A stretch of DNA of 64,000 nt from DATFVA01 sp963815785 (GTDB lineage Bacteria; Bacteroidota; Ignavibacteria; Ignavibacteriales; Ignavibacteriaceae), in contig CAWFHZ010000020.1 of NCBI GenBank assembly GCA_963815785.1, positions 1 through 64,000 of the forward strand. Reading direction: 5' to 3'. The first letter of the stretch is position 1. Each line of letters starts with the position of its first letter. The position numbers and the translations under genes were made by a program. Shown in pieces: positions 17,212 to 25,500 of the stretch. Below the pieces are notes generated by a model. That model searched no databases. It worked only from the letters and a program-made list of their open reading frames with translations, and was not told the DNA's origin.

Positions 17212-18056
17212 CAAAATGATTTAAATTTTTCTTTAATTCTGATTCCCTTATCTGTGGCAGTTAAAGTAGCATAGGCAGTTTCCGGATCATGTTCAAATAC
17301 CAGTTTCCAATTATTATCTAAAGCTTTTTTGAGAATATTTTTTTTCTCTTCAACTGTTACCAGGGGCTGAAGATCATAACCCATCACGTATGGTAATGGA
17401 ATATGAGAAGTAAAAGGCAGCAAATCACAGCAGAATAAAAATGTGTTTGAAGAATCAGATAATTTCAATAATTGTTGTCCGAACGTATGACCATTAACTA
17501 TTATAAAATCAATTTCATCATCAAATTGTTTCTCACCCTCTATTTGCATCAGAACTCCGGCTTCCTTTAAAGGAACGAAATTATCTTTAATATAACTGCC
17601 TTTGTCTCTTTCGGAGGGATTTATTGCCCAGTTGTAATTTTGTTTCTGCACATAAAATGTTGCATTAGGAAAAGCTGGCTCTATTTTTCCATTATTATTA
17701 ACAGTTGAACCTCCTGTATGATCAAAATGAAGATGAGTAAGAATCACATCAGTTATATTTTCCGGTTTAAGATTTAGTGTTGCAAGTGATTTTATAAGCG
17801 AAGTTGATTCCTGATCGACTGCATAAATTTCTTTATTCTTATCGGTCCATTTATTCCCCATTCCTGTATCAACCAGTATTTTTTTTGTATCTGAAACCAG
17901 AAGAAGATTTCTTGTTGCAAGTTTTATCCTGTTCATTTCATCTGCAGGATTAGTTATTTCCCATAATGGCTTGGGAATGATCCCGAACATGGCACCGCCG
18001 TCAAGTCTGAAGTAACCTGATTCGATCAGATGAAGAGAGTATTTACCGATTTTCAT
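17211..18056 (-). CDS. MBL-fold metallo-hydrolase
   Basis: A 281-residue metallo-beta-lactamase fold protein. The metal-binding THLHFDHTGG lies at 107-116, with the further ligands in VNGHTFGQQ and FEHDPE and an Asp in LFCCDLLPF. The layout fits the quorum-quenching-lactonase or glyoxalase-II-like branch, but the substrate is not predictable. It is coupled to the Rieske gene by TGATG overlap. Confidence 0.85.
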   Translation of the reverse strand: MKIGKYSLHLIESGYFRLDGGAMFGIIPKPLWEITNPADEMNRIKLATRNLLLVSDTKKILVDTGMGNKWTDKNKEIYAVDQESTSLIKSLATLNLKPENITDVILTHLHFDHTGGSTVNNNGKIEPAFPNATFYVQKQNYNWAINPSERDKGSYIKDNFVPLKEAGVLMQIEGEKQFDDEIDFIIVNGHTFGQQLLKLSDSSNTFLFCCDLLPFTSHIPLPYVMGYDLQPLVTVEEKKNILKKALDNNWKLVFEHDPETAYATLTATDKGIRIKEKFKSF

Positions 18057-18161
18057 AAAATCCTATAGTTATTTATTCTTTGGAATTTTAAAGTTAAATA
18101 AGATTTGATAAAGGTGAAAGGAATTTTGAAAAGTCACAATATGGTAAAATATTTAAACTAG

Positions 18162-18189
18162 AAAAAGGGCACCAATAAGGTGCCCTTTT
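18162..18189 (-). terminator. Intrinsic terminator after GGGGA-rich segment
   Basis: GGGCACC and GGTGCCC pair around AATAA, with A5 before and T4 after on the plus strand, so on the minus strand the hairpin is followed by five T's. It is the clear end of minus-strand transcription from the ferredoxin/GGGGA region. It might also act on plus-strand transcripts. Confidence 0.75.
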
Positions 18190-18370
18190 CCGTCCCCGTG
18201 ATATCTTTTTACCTGGTGCAACCCCCACAGCAAAACTCCCCTGGTCAAATCCCCAAATGAGTCTTTTAACCAGACTCCCCTGGTGCCAAAACTCCCCAGA
18301 GCTCATTGTTTCCAGTCTCCCCTGGCAACAATCCCCCAAGCTATCTTACCGCTACTCCCCTGCAGCAATA
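18162..18370 (-). ncRNA. Candidate GGGGA-rich small RNA or structured 3' UTR
   Basis: Within 170 bases the minus strand carries eight GGGGA motifs (complement TCCCC at 18,193, 18,237, 18,250, 18,276, 18,293, 18,318, 18,332 and 18,356), five of them in a GGGGAGA/T context. At least two lie in loops of small hairpins, such as ACCAG-GGGAGT-CTGGT. A strong terminator follows. Repeated GGA-in-loop motifs ahead of a terminator resemble CsrB/RsmZ-type sponge RNAs. No promoter is evident, so it may be the 3' UTR of the broken ferredoxin gene, whose stop is 16 bases upstream of this segment. Confidence 0.4.
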
Positions 18371-18385
18371 ATTTCTAAGAACTAA

Positions 18386-18659
18386 TTAATCTTCAATTTT
18401 AAGAACACTGTCAACCGGACAAACCGAAACACATTGCGGTTCATCATGAAAACCTTCACATTCAGTACATTTATCAGGAACTATATAGAAATAATCATTT
18501 GAATAGAAATCCTGATTTTCCAGATGGTGCAGCAGCTCCTTCTCCATAATTATTACCATCTAATTCCCATTCGTGTCCGCCTTCATAAATGGCATTATTC
18601 GGGCATTCCGGTTCACAAGCTCCGCAGTTTATACATTCTTCATTTATCCTGTATGCCAT
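18386..18659 (-). pseudogene. 4Fe-4S dicluster ferredoxin, frameshifted paralogue
   Basis: The start ATG at 18,659 opens a frame with CINCGACEPECPNNAIYEGG, clearly paralogous to the intact ferredoxin next door. It reaches a stop after GKSGFLFK. The remainder continues in another frame (SNDYFYIVPDKCTECEGF, then CPVDSVLKIED) to a TAA at 18,386. One extra base near 18,503-18,510 explains the break. The total length is 274 bases, one more than a multiple of three. Both cluster motifs survive across the shift. Confidence 0.8.
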
Positions 18660-18891
18660 TACTTTCTCCTTTTATCTCTATTTTATGAATTACACTATCT
18701 TTTGATGATTTGATTTACACCAAAAGTATGCCATTGAGGAGATCTGGGTATTATCTTATGAATCTATTCTGAATTTCTAAAAAATGGATGAAAAAGAGGA
18801 TTTCTTATTAAACGCTGTAGATTTATGTTTTCAGAAAAGAGAATGGTTGGTTGGGATTTCTCAGATTTGATGAGAATTTGTGACGACAGAT
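18660..18891. other. Intergenic stretch between ferredoxin paralogues
   Basis: No gene or strong signal is visible besides the ribosome binding site of the downstream ferredoxin pseudogene (AAGGAGAAAGTA before the ATG at 18,659) and the terminator that follows the other ferredoxin gene. Confidence 0.4.
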
Positions 18892-18919
18892 ACAAAAAAA
18901 GGGTGCCCAAAGCACCCTT
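18892..18919 (-). terminator. Intrinsic terminator of ferredoxin gene
   Basis: On the minus strand AAGGGTGC and GCACCCTT form a stem around TTTGG, followed by a T run at the complement of 18,894-18,900. It lies 20 bases after the ferredoxin stop. Confidence 0.75.
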
Positions 18920-18939
18920 AAATTCAGTTAAAATAGCAA

Positions 18940-19272
18940 CTATCTGCCAAGCTGATCAAGATAATCTTTTTTCTTTAAAAGTGTTTCTTCATCTTCAACA
19001 TGATTGGGATCCGGGATACAGCAATCAACAGGACAAACTGCTGCACATTGTGGTTCATCGTGAAAGCCTTTACATTCTGTGCATTTATCCGGAACGATAA
19101 AGAAGAAATCATTTGAAAAAAAACCCTGCGAACCACTTGGTGCTGCATCATTCTCACCATAATTTTTTCCTGCGAGTTCCCATTCTGCTGCACCTTCATA
19201 AATTGCTGTGTTAGGACACTCCGGCTCACAGGCGCCGCAGTTAATGCATTCTTCAGTTATCATTATTGCCAT
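18940..19272 (-). CDS. 4Fe-4S dicluster ferredoxin
   Basis: A 110-residue low-potential electron carrier of the YfhL-like bacterial ferredoxin type. CINCGACEPECP supplies the first cluster motif. CTECKGFHDEPQCAAVCPVDCC supplies the second, with the enlarged spacing typical of this group. A short acidic Gly-containing insert lies between them. GGAGAAATTATT precedes the ATG. A frameshifted paralogue lies directly downstream, indicating a tandem duplication. Confidence 0.92.
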   Translation of the reverse strand: MAIMITEECINCGACEPECPNTAIYEGAAEWELAGKNYGENDAAPSGSQGFFSNDFFFIVPDKCTECKGFHDEPQCAAVCPVDCCIPDPNHVEDEETLLKKKDYLDQLGR

Positions 19273-19425
19273 AATAATTTCTCCTGTTGTAAAATCTTAA
19301 ATTGGATATTCATGGGATGAATAAGAGTAAAATAATTTTTTGAATTAACTTCAAAAAGAATCGGAACAATGTTACTAAAAGTGAAACAAAACATCAATGA
19401 GGTTCTGCAAAAAGCCATTATTATT

Positions 19426-20145
19426 TCACCAGCCTCCGCTTGCTCCGCCGCCTCCAAATGAACCACCACCTCCGCTGAATCCTCCGAATCCCCCTCCCCC
19501 GCTCCTGCCTCCAGAACCACCCAAACCTCCCAGCATTCCCCCCCACAATATTGCACTACCGATCCCTCCTCTTCTTCCGCCGCCTCGTAAAAAGAATATT
19601 ATAATAAAGAAAATGATCATCAATATTGTACCTACAGGAGTTTTCTTTTCTCCATTATCCGGATTTTTTTTGGCAACATACTCACCTTTAACAGATGAAA
19701 TTATTGCATCCAGCCCGGCTTTAACACCCTGGTAATATTGTTCATTCCTGAAATGAGGTTTTATAACATTTCTTATAATAGAACTTGCAAGTGCATCCGG
19801 CAAAGCTCCTTCCAATCCGTACCCCACTTCAATCCGCATTTGTCTGTCTTGTTTTACAACGAGAAAGAGTACTCCGTTATCATGCTCCTTTGTACCTATT
19901 TTATTTTTCTTAGCAACGTCCATTGAATAATACTCAAGGGGGTAATTATTAAGAGTAGAGATCATTAAAAAAATGACCTGGTTGCTGGTAGAATCCTGGA
20001 AAGATTTTAATTCAGTATTTAAGGTACTTAACTGATTCTGATTTAAAGTATTCGTAAAATCATTTGCCCAGTATTTAAGCTGTGGAATTTCAGGCTGTGC
20101 AAATGCAGCCGAAATAATGAGCAGGAATAAAAATATTTTTTTCAT
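19426..20145 (-). CDS. TPM domain protein (YgcG family)
   Basis: A 239-residue envelope protein. It has a signal peptide (about residues 1-16, ending SAAFA), a TPM domain with YWANDFTNTLNQ, NGVLFLV and MRIEVGYGLEGALPD, a transmembrane helix near 173-188, and a very Gly-rich tail. TPM proteins are a phosphatase-like fold often paired with LemA, as here (five bases between the genes). The catalytic role in bacteria is unresolved. Confidence 0.9.
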   Translation of the reverse strand: MKKIFLFLLIISAAFAQPEIPQLKYWANDFTNTLNQNQLSTLNTELKSFQDSTSNQVIFLMISTLNNYPLEYYSMDVAKKNKIGTKEHDNGVLFLVVKQDRQMRIEVGYGLEGALPDALASSIIRNVIKPHFRNEQYYQGVKAGLDAIISSVKGEYVAKKNPDNGEKKTPVGTILMIIFFIIIFFLRGGGRRGGIGSAILWGGMLGGLGGSGGRSGGGGFGGFSGGGGSFGGGGASGGW

Positions 20146-20150
20146 TAAAA

Positions 20151-20756
20151 CTAAAATTCTACCTTAGGCGGTGTCTCCGATCCCGCTGTTGATTGAAAAT
20201 ACTGTTTCTGCTGGAATCCAAATACTGATGCAAAAATTGTGTTTGGGAATCTTTTTATAGTAGTGTTATAAGTTTGAACTGTCTCATTAAATCTTTTTCT
20301 CTCAACGGAAATTCTGTTTTCAGTACCTTCAAGCTGAGCCTGCAATTGAAGAAAATTCTCATTCGCTTTTAGTTCAGGATAATTTTCTACAGTCACGAGC
20401 AATCTGGATAAAGCACCAGATAACTGTCCCTGCATCTGCTGGAATTTCTGAAATGCCTGCGGGTCATTAAGAACCTCAGGGGTTATATTCATCTGGCTTA
20501 CTTTTGCACGCGCTTCAGTTACATCTGTAAGTACTCCCCGTTCAAAATTAGCATAACCTTTAACTGTATTTACAAGATTGGGTATCAAATCTGCTCTGCG
20601 TTGATACTGATTTTCTACCTGACTCCAGCTTTGGTTAACTGATTCATTCAAAGTAACAAGATTGTTATATGCGCTTATTCCCCAGATAACCATAATCGCA
20701 ACAACAACAAGAATGAATCCGCCTACAGCGCAGCCAATTACCATACCTCTTTTCAT
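20151..20756 (-). CDS. lemA: LemA family protein
   Basis: An N-terminal membrane helix (about residues 4-24) precedes a coiled-coil helical bundle: YNNLVTLNESVNQSWSQVENQYQRRADLIPNLVNTVKGYA, the LemA signature, and later LQAQLEGTENRISVERKRFNETVQTYN. The start is the ATG at 20,756, because GGAGG lies five bases upstream; the frame also allows a TTG four codons earlier. It forms a two-gene operon with the TPM protein, a pair found widely in bacteria and linked to envelope stress. Confidence 0.93.
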   Translation of the reverse strand: MKRGMVIGCAVGGFILVVVAIMVIWGISAYNNLVTLNESVNQSWSQVENQYQRRADLIPNLVNTVKGYANFERGVLTDVTEARAKVSQMNITPEVLNDPQAFQKFQQMQGQLSGALSRLLVTVENYPELKANENFLQLQAQLEGTENRISVERKRFNETVQTYNTTIKRFPNTIFASVFGFQQKQYFQSTAGSETPPKVEF

Positions 20757-20878
20757 TAAGGCCTCCAAATGGTTGAAATTAAAGGAGAGTCTCTCTCCAA
20801 GTGATTAAATCACTGAAGTTCAATTTAAAATGAATTTCATTTAATATCCAATGGTTTTATTAGGGATTAAATCTCTGA

Positions 20879-21718
20879 TTAGGGTTTTTCACCTTTATAT
20901 TGATTTTGAAGATATGATAAAGCTTTGTTAGCAATATTTAAATTCTTTTCTTCAGCAAATTTTTCCGCATTTTGGAGATTCCCAACATAAAACCTGAGCC
21001 ATAAAAAATTTCCAATTACAAATCCGTCAAATATTCTATCATTAACAAATGCTTTTACGGTTAGATATCCCCACAAAGCGTTCCAACCGAGTGATAAGAT
21101 TCCACTTAAATAATGTCCTGTATAAAATTGCCCTGCACCGGGAATTAAATAGGAAAGAATTTTTGCCGTGGTAACATTGTATTTATCAGAAGAAACTTTT
21201 TCACACAGAATTTTTAATGAATCATTTTTTACTAATGCAAATTGATTTTCAGCTTTATCCCAATTATCTGCAAAGATATAAGCCCAGCCCCGCCAGTAAT
21301 CTATTTCACTTGTCCGGTTCTTAAATTTGTTATCGTCATGAATCTGATCTAAAAGTCTGAGTGCCTGCTGTGTGGTTCTTCTTAGAATATTAACCCTTAC
21401 TGAATAAATTTTAGCTTCAAATAAATCAGAGTCATTTTCTGCTTTGATTTCTGCAAGAGTAAAATATTTGAGTGCATCTGAAAATTTACCCCCTTCTTTA
21501 TAAGCTTTTCCAATTAATAAATTTGATTGGAAGACATACTCTTTTTCTTTATCAAAAAAATTTAATCTTTTTAGTTCTGTAACAGCATCAAAATATTTTT
21601 CTTGTTTGTACAAATTAAGTGAATATTCGTATTGCTCTTTTAGTGTTTCCTGGCTGAAAACCAGAGAAAAATTAAAAAGATAAAAAATGGCGAAATATTT
21701 TATATAAGATAGTTTCAT
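20879..21718 (-). CDS. TPR protein with C-terminal membrane region, YidD-cluster partner
   Basis: A signal-like N-terminus (ending SLVFS) is followed by TPR-like helices to about residue 170, then hydrophobic helices around SYLIPGAGQFYTGHYLSGILSLGWNALWGYL. The PGAGQFYTG motif recurs as PGLGKVYTE in the preceding gene, so the two are diverged paralogues. The start is the ATG at 21,718, which overlaps the upstream stop (ATGA). Function is unknown. The chain yidD-like / TPR / TPR, each overlapping by four bases, suggests one envelope complex. Confidence 0.65.
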   Translation of the reverse strand: MKLSYIKYFAIFYLFNFSLVFSQETLKEQYEYSLNLYKQEKYFDAVTELKRLNFFDKEKEYVFQSNLLIGKAYKEGGKFSDALKYFTLAEIKAENDSDLFEAKIYSVRVNILRRTTQQALRLLDQIHDDNKFKNRTSEIDYWRGWAYIFADNWDKAENQFALVKNDSLKILCEKVSSDKYNVTTAKILSYLIPGAGQFYTGHYLSGILSLGWNALWGYLTVKAFVNDRIFDGFVIGNFLWLRFYVGNLQNAEKFAEEKNLNIANKALSYLQNQYKGEKP

Positions 21719-22575
21719 CTGCAAAAATTATAATCACCGGAGAGATAATGAAAAGCATCAAGGAAGTTGTGCAGCTCCATTTCAAAATTAAATTTGATTT
21801 TTGCGTTATAAATCTGCGCTGAAGCCGCGGAACCATAAATATTTCCCGCGTAAAAGAAAGCTGAAACTCCGGTAAATGTCCATGCTCTGAACTGATGATC
21901 AGCTTTGAAATTTACATACGCGAGATATCCAAATACACCCGTGAGAATTGCAGCAAATAGACCATCTGTGTAATTCTCAGTATAAACTTTTCCTAAACCC
22001 GGAACCACTGCTGAAAGAATTCCAGCAAGCAAAGGACTTTTATACGGAGGATCATTTTTCCAATCATAAAACTTTTTTAGATAGCTTTGTTCATTTTCAG
22101 GAAACAATAAAATAAAATTTTGTTCGTAGGGAGGAGCTTCGTCTGTGTACAGAAATGATATTTTATTTAACCTGCTTATGAATATATCGGAGTTATTCGA
22201 AGAATCGGACTCCTGAACCTTTTTACGCAGCAATGCAAAATCTTTTTTTAGAAAAAGTGTACGGGCATATTCCTTTCCAGCATCAGAATAAAAATGCGAT
22301 GTTTGGTTGATCTCATTAAATAAGGATAAAGCTTTATCATAGGAATTGATTTTTTGAAGTGACAATCCTGCTTTGAATTCAACTGTATCATTATAATTGG
22401 TTTTTAGATAATCATTGTATTCGTCAAACGCACGCAAATAATCTTTTTCACAAAAAAGATAATCAGCAAATAATTTAGTATTGTCCGGAGAATGGAAATT
22501 AATTTTGGATTGAGAATAAATCAATTGAAAAGAAATTGATAAGCAGAAAATTAATATCTGAAAGAATTTTATCAT
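21715..22575 (-). CDS. TPR-like protein with C-terminal membrane region, YidD-cluster partner
   Basis: A 286-residue protein with a signal peptide (about 1-21), TPR-like helices (YDKALSLFNEINQ, YARTLFLKKDFALLRKK) and a C-terminal hydrophobic region beginning LAGILSAVVPGLGKVYTENYTDGLFAAIL. It overlaps its neighbours by ATGA on both sides. The C-terminal part resembles short glycine-rich membrane-hairpin domains in proteins found next to yidD-type genes. No enzymatic motif was seen. Confidence 0.65.
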   Translation of the reverse strand: MIKFFQILIFCLSISFQLIYSQSKINFHSPDNTKLFADYLFCEKDYLRAFDEYNDYLKTNYNDTVEFKAGLSLQKINSYDKALSLFNEINQTSHFYSDAGKEYARTLFLKKDFALLRKKVQESDSSNNSDIFISRLNKISFLYTDEAPPYEQNFILLFPENEQSYLKKFYDWKNDPPYKSPLLAGILSAVVPGLGKVYTENYTDGLFAAILTGVFGYLAYVNFKADHQFRAWTFTGVSAFFYAGNIYGSAASAQIYNAKIKFNFEMELHNFLDAFHYLSGDYNFCR

Positions 22576-23024
22576 TCATTAGTAACTGAAACAAAAGGAG
22601 GAATGTATTTTATTTCACTGGGATCGAGTTTATAACTGGAAGGAATGTCATACAATCTTCCGTTTGAGGCAATGGGATATCTATGTTGGCGGTCAATAAA
22701 GTTTGTATCACGTGTAAGCCTGTCAGCAAACATTAAAGTTCCCTGAACCAGGTTTGTCTCTTTTACTGATTCCACAAAAAATGAAGAGCAGGTAGGACTG
22801 AAAGAACAATTATCTCCGTCGACATCTGAAATAAAAATCCAGTAAACATTTGTTAAAGATGAAACTATTATATCACTGATGGATCCCGACTCAATTCCGT
22901 TACTTCTTCCAATGTTTATGGAATTCATCTGGTAGGAAATGTCAGCTTTTCCCCATTTCTGTGTTTCTGTTTGTGCAGAAAGCAAAACAGGCAACGAAAT
23001 TAATACGATTAATAGGTTTTTCAT
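22572..23024 (-). CDS. Exported YidD-like protein
   Basis: YidD assists membrane-protein insertion and normally is a short cytosolic membrane-bound protein with CxxxPTCSxY and RCxPxxxGGxDPVP. Here a 150-residue protein starts with a signal peptide (LLIVLISLPVLLSAQ). It keeps the core CSFSPTCSSFFVESVKETNLVQGTLMFADRLTRD but ends RQHRYPIASNGRLYDIPSSYK in place of the second motif. It is therefore a diverged, exported relative, first in a three-gene chain with two TPR/membrane proteins. Confidence 0.75.
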   Translation of the reverse strand: MKNLLIVLISLPVLLSAQTETQKWGKADISYQMNSINIGRSNGIESGSISDIIVSSLTNVYWIFISDVDGDNCSFSPTCSSFFVESVKETNLVQGTLMFADRLTRDTNFIDRQHRYPIASNGRLYDIPSSYKLDPSEIKYIPPFVSVTNE

Positions 23025-23041
23025 AATTTCTTTGCGCCCTG

Positions 23042-23086
23042 GCGTCTTTGCGGTGCTATTAAGTAACCGCCGAGACGCAAAGACGC
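23042..23086. repeat. GCGTCTTTGCG palindromic repeat
   Basis: GCGTCTTTGCG (23,042-23,052) and CGCAAAGACGC (23,076-23,086) form a perfect 11-bp stem immediately downstream of the acyl-CoA dehydrogenase stop. This GC-rich hairpin resembles an interspersed repeat seen between genes in many bacterial genomes. No T run follows, so it may protect the 3' end instead of terminating. Confidence 0.6.
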
Positions 23087-23092
23087 TAATTC

Positions 23093-24238
23093 TTATTTTC
23101 CATCAAGAAGGGCACGTGCAATAACTACACGCTGTATCTCTGATGTGCCTTCGTATATTTCCGTAATCTTTGCATCACGAAGATATCTTTCAACGAGATA
23201 TTCTCTTACATAACCGTAACCACCGTGAATCTGAATTGCATCAAGAGCATTTTCAACTGCAATCGTTGAAGAATAAAGTTTTGCCATTGCAGCTTCTTTC
23301 CAGTAAGGTTTTCCGGCATCTTTCAATGCAGCAGCTCGGAATGTAAGCATTTTAGCACTGTCAACTTTCATAGCCATATCGGCAAGTTTAAATTGTATTG
23401 CCTGGAATTTTGAAATCGGATCTCCGAATGCTTTTCTCTCCTGCGAATATTTAAGCGCTGTATCCAGAGAAGCTTCGGCAATACCAATTGCCTGGGCAGC
23501 AATTCCTATCCTTCCACCGTTTAAAGTATTCATAGCAAAGTTAAATCCTTTGCCTTCTTCCCAGATAATATTTTCAGCAGGAACCTTGCAGTTATCAAAG
23601 GTAAGCGAGCAGGTATCTGAACTTCTTATTCCCAGTTTATCTTCTTTCTTTCCGTGATCAAATCCCGGTGTGCCTTTTTCAACAAGGAAAGTGGATATTC
23701 CTTTATGTCCTTTTGATTTATCTGTTGTTGCCATTACCAAAGCATAATCGCAGCTAACACCATTTGTTATCCAGTTTTTAATTCCATTCAGTGAAAAATG
23801 ATCACCATCTTTATCAGCAGTCGTTCTTTGCTGAGTGGCATCACTTCCCGCTTCGGGCTCAGATAAAGCAAAACAACCTAGTTTTTGTCCCTGAGCAAGC
23901 GGAACAAGATATTTCTTCTTAATGAAATCTGATCCGTATTTTTCCAGTCCGTAACAAACAAGAGAGTTATTAACCGACATTATTACACCAACACTTGCAT
24001 CAACTTTAGAAACTTCTATCATTGCCAGAACATAGCTTAAAGTATCGAGTCCGGCTCCGCCCAAATCCGGGGAAACCATCATACCTAAAAATCCCAGTTC
24101 GCCTAATTTCTTAACTATTTCGGTAGGAAATTCTGCTTTGATATCCCTTTCTACTGCGGTTGGAGCAATTTCAGCCTGGGCAAAGTCACGGGCTGATTCC
24201 ATTATCATTTTTTGATCGTCTGTTAAATCGAAATTCAT
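23093..24238 (-). CDS. Acyl-CoA dehydrogenase
   Basis: A 381-residue FAD enzyme that makes the alpha-beta double bond in acyl-CoA. It shows the substrate-binding CFALSEPEAGSDA, WITNG, and near the C-terminus IHGGYGYVREYLVERYLRDAKITEIYEGTSEIQR, where the Glu of YEGT is the catalytic base in short-chain enzymes. It most resembles the short-chain/butyryl-CoA type, but chain length cannot be fixed by sight. No electron-transfer flavoprotein genes are adjacent. Confidence 0.92.
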   Translation of the reverse strand: MNFDLTDDQKMIMESARDFAQAEIAPTAVERDIKAEFPTEIVKKLGELGFLGMMVSPDLGGAGLDTLSYVLAMIEVSKVDASVGVIMSVNNSLVCYGLEKYGSDFIKKKYLVPLAQGQKLGCFALSEPEAGSDATQQRTTADKDGDHFSLNGIKNWITNGVSCDYALVMATTDKSKGHKGISTFLVEKGTPGFDHGKKEDKLGIRSSDTCSLTFDNCKVPAENIIWEEGKGFNFAMNTLNGGRIGIAAQAIGIAEASLDTALKYSQERKAFGDPISKFQAIQFKLADMAMKVDSAKMLTFRAAALKDAGKPYWKEAAMAKLYSSTIAVENALDAIQIHGGYGYVREYLVERYLRDAKITEIYEGTSEIQRVVIARALLDGK

Positions 24239-24397
24239 TTTTCTTCCCTGATTTTAGTGATGAGAATAATGTATAAAATTCAATTAATAAGATACTTTAA
24301 TCTTGTTTTTATAGCAATGTTAATCTGAAAAGCATAATTAGCAAAGTGTCTGCCAATTTCAATTTTATGGCAAAATTGATATGCTTATATTTGTTAA

Positions 24398-25498
24398 ATG
24401 CAAAGTAAAAATGAAAATACTATTACTGAAACAGTAAATTCTCCTGCTAAGAAAGCTCAACTAAAAGGCTTAACCCTGTCCGAACTTCAGGATTATTTTT
24501 TATTGATCGGGGAATCCAAATTCCGTGCGGAACAGGTTTTCAGCTGGATGTATAATCATCTTGCGGATGATTTCATTGAAATGAAAAATCTATCCAAAAA
24601 TCTTCGTTCATATTTAAGTGAAAAAGCCGAAATAAACACTCTTAATCTTGCCGGTTCAGAAATATCTGAAGAAACAGGGACAAAGAAATTCATATTTGAA
24701 ACAAAAGAAAAAAATGTGATTGAATCTGTAATAATACCGGAAAAGAAAAGAACTACACTCTGTATTTCCACGCAGGTTGGCTGCCCTCTCGATTGTAAAT
24801 TCTGTGCAACAGGATTAATGGGTTATAAGAAAAATCTTACTGCCGGTGAAATTTTCGATCAGTATAAAATGGCTGCTAAAGATTATGGCAAAGAAAATAT
24901 CACAAATATTGTTTATATGGGAATGGGTGAGCCCTTACTGAATTACAATGAAACTATAAAATCTCTGGAAATTTTTGGTAATAAATTATCTGCCTGGACC
25001 AGTCTTAAAAAAATTACTGTCTCTACTGCAGGTATTGCTCCGAAGATAATTGAACTTGCTGATACGGGATTAAACGTTAAGCTGGCATTTTCGCTTCATT
25101 CCTGCTTCGAAGATATCAGGACTAAAATTATGCCGATTAATAAAAAATATTCTCTGTTACAGAATATTGAAGCGATGAAATATTACACTAAAAAAACGAG
25201 AACACGGATAACATTTGAGTATGTAATGTTGAAAGATATTAATGACAGGAAAGAAGATATAAATGCACTTGTTAATTTATGCAGTAAAATTCCTTCCAAG
25301 GTGAATGTTATTCCTTTCAACTCATTAAAACATATGAATCCGACCGGGTACTCAGCCTTGCTAGAACCAACAAACCGCAAAAGGATAGATGAGTTTGTTC
25401 AGAGGTTAAGAGATAAAAATGTAACTGTTATTGTCCGTTACACGCAGGGAGAGGATATTGCGGCAGCATGCGGACAGCTTGCCGTAAAGTACAATTAA
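24398..25498 (+). CDS. rlmN: 23S rRNA (adenine2503-C2)-methyltransferase
   Basis: A radical SAM enzyme that methylates A2503 of 23S rRNA and A37 of some tRNAs. The cluster Cys are C129, C133 and C136 in GCPLDCKFCATG. The two catalytic cysteines of RlmN are matched by C122 (LCISTQVG) and C358 (AAACGQ). GMGEPLLNYN binds SAM. The 366-residue length is typical. A SPOUT RNA methyltransferase follows two bases after the stop. Confidence 0.96.
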   Translation: MQSKNENTITETVNSPAKKAQLKGLTLSELQDYFLLIGESKFRAEQVFSWMYNHLADDFIEMKNLSKNLRSYLSEKAEINTLNLAGSEISEETGTKKFIFETKEKNVIESVIIPEKKRTTLCISTQVGCPLDCKFCATGLMGYKKNLTAGEIFDQYKMAAKDYGKENITNIVYMGMGEPLLNYNETIKSLEIFGNKLSAWTSLKKITVSTAGIAPKIIELADTGLNVKLAFSLHSCFEDIRTKIMPINKKYSLLQNIEAMKYYTKKTRTRITFEYVMLKDINDRKEDINALVNLCSKIPSKVNVIPFNSLKHMNPTGYSALLEPTNRKRIDEFVQRLRDKNVTVIVRYTQGEDIAAACGQLAVKYN

Positions 25499-25500
25499 TT

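Noticed and set aside
18094..18339. An 81-residue minus-strand open frame over the GGGGA-rich segment
   Set aside because: No family, no ribosome site, and it runs through the terminator hairpin.
19397..19735. A Pro-rich plus-strand open frame opposite the TPM gene
   Set aside because: It is the complement of the Gly-rich tail of the TPM protein.
25468..25500. Upstream extension of the SPOUT methyltransferase
   Set aside because: It overlaps the end of rlmN, and the conserved protein begins at the ATG at 25,501.
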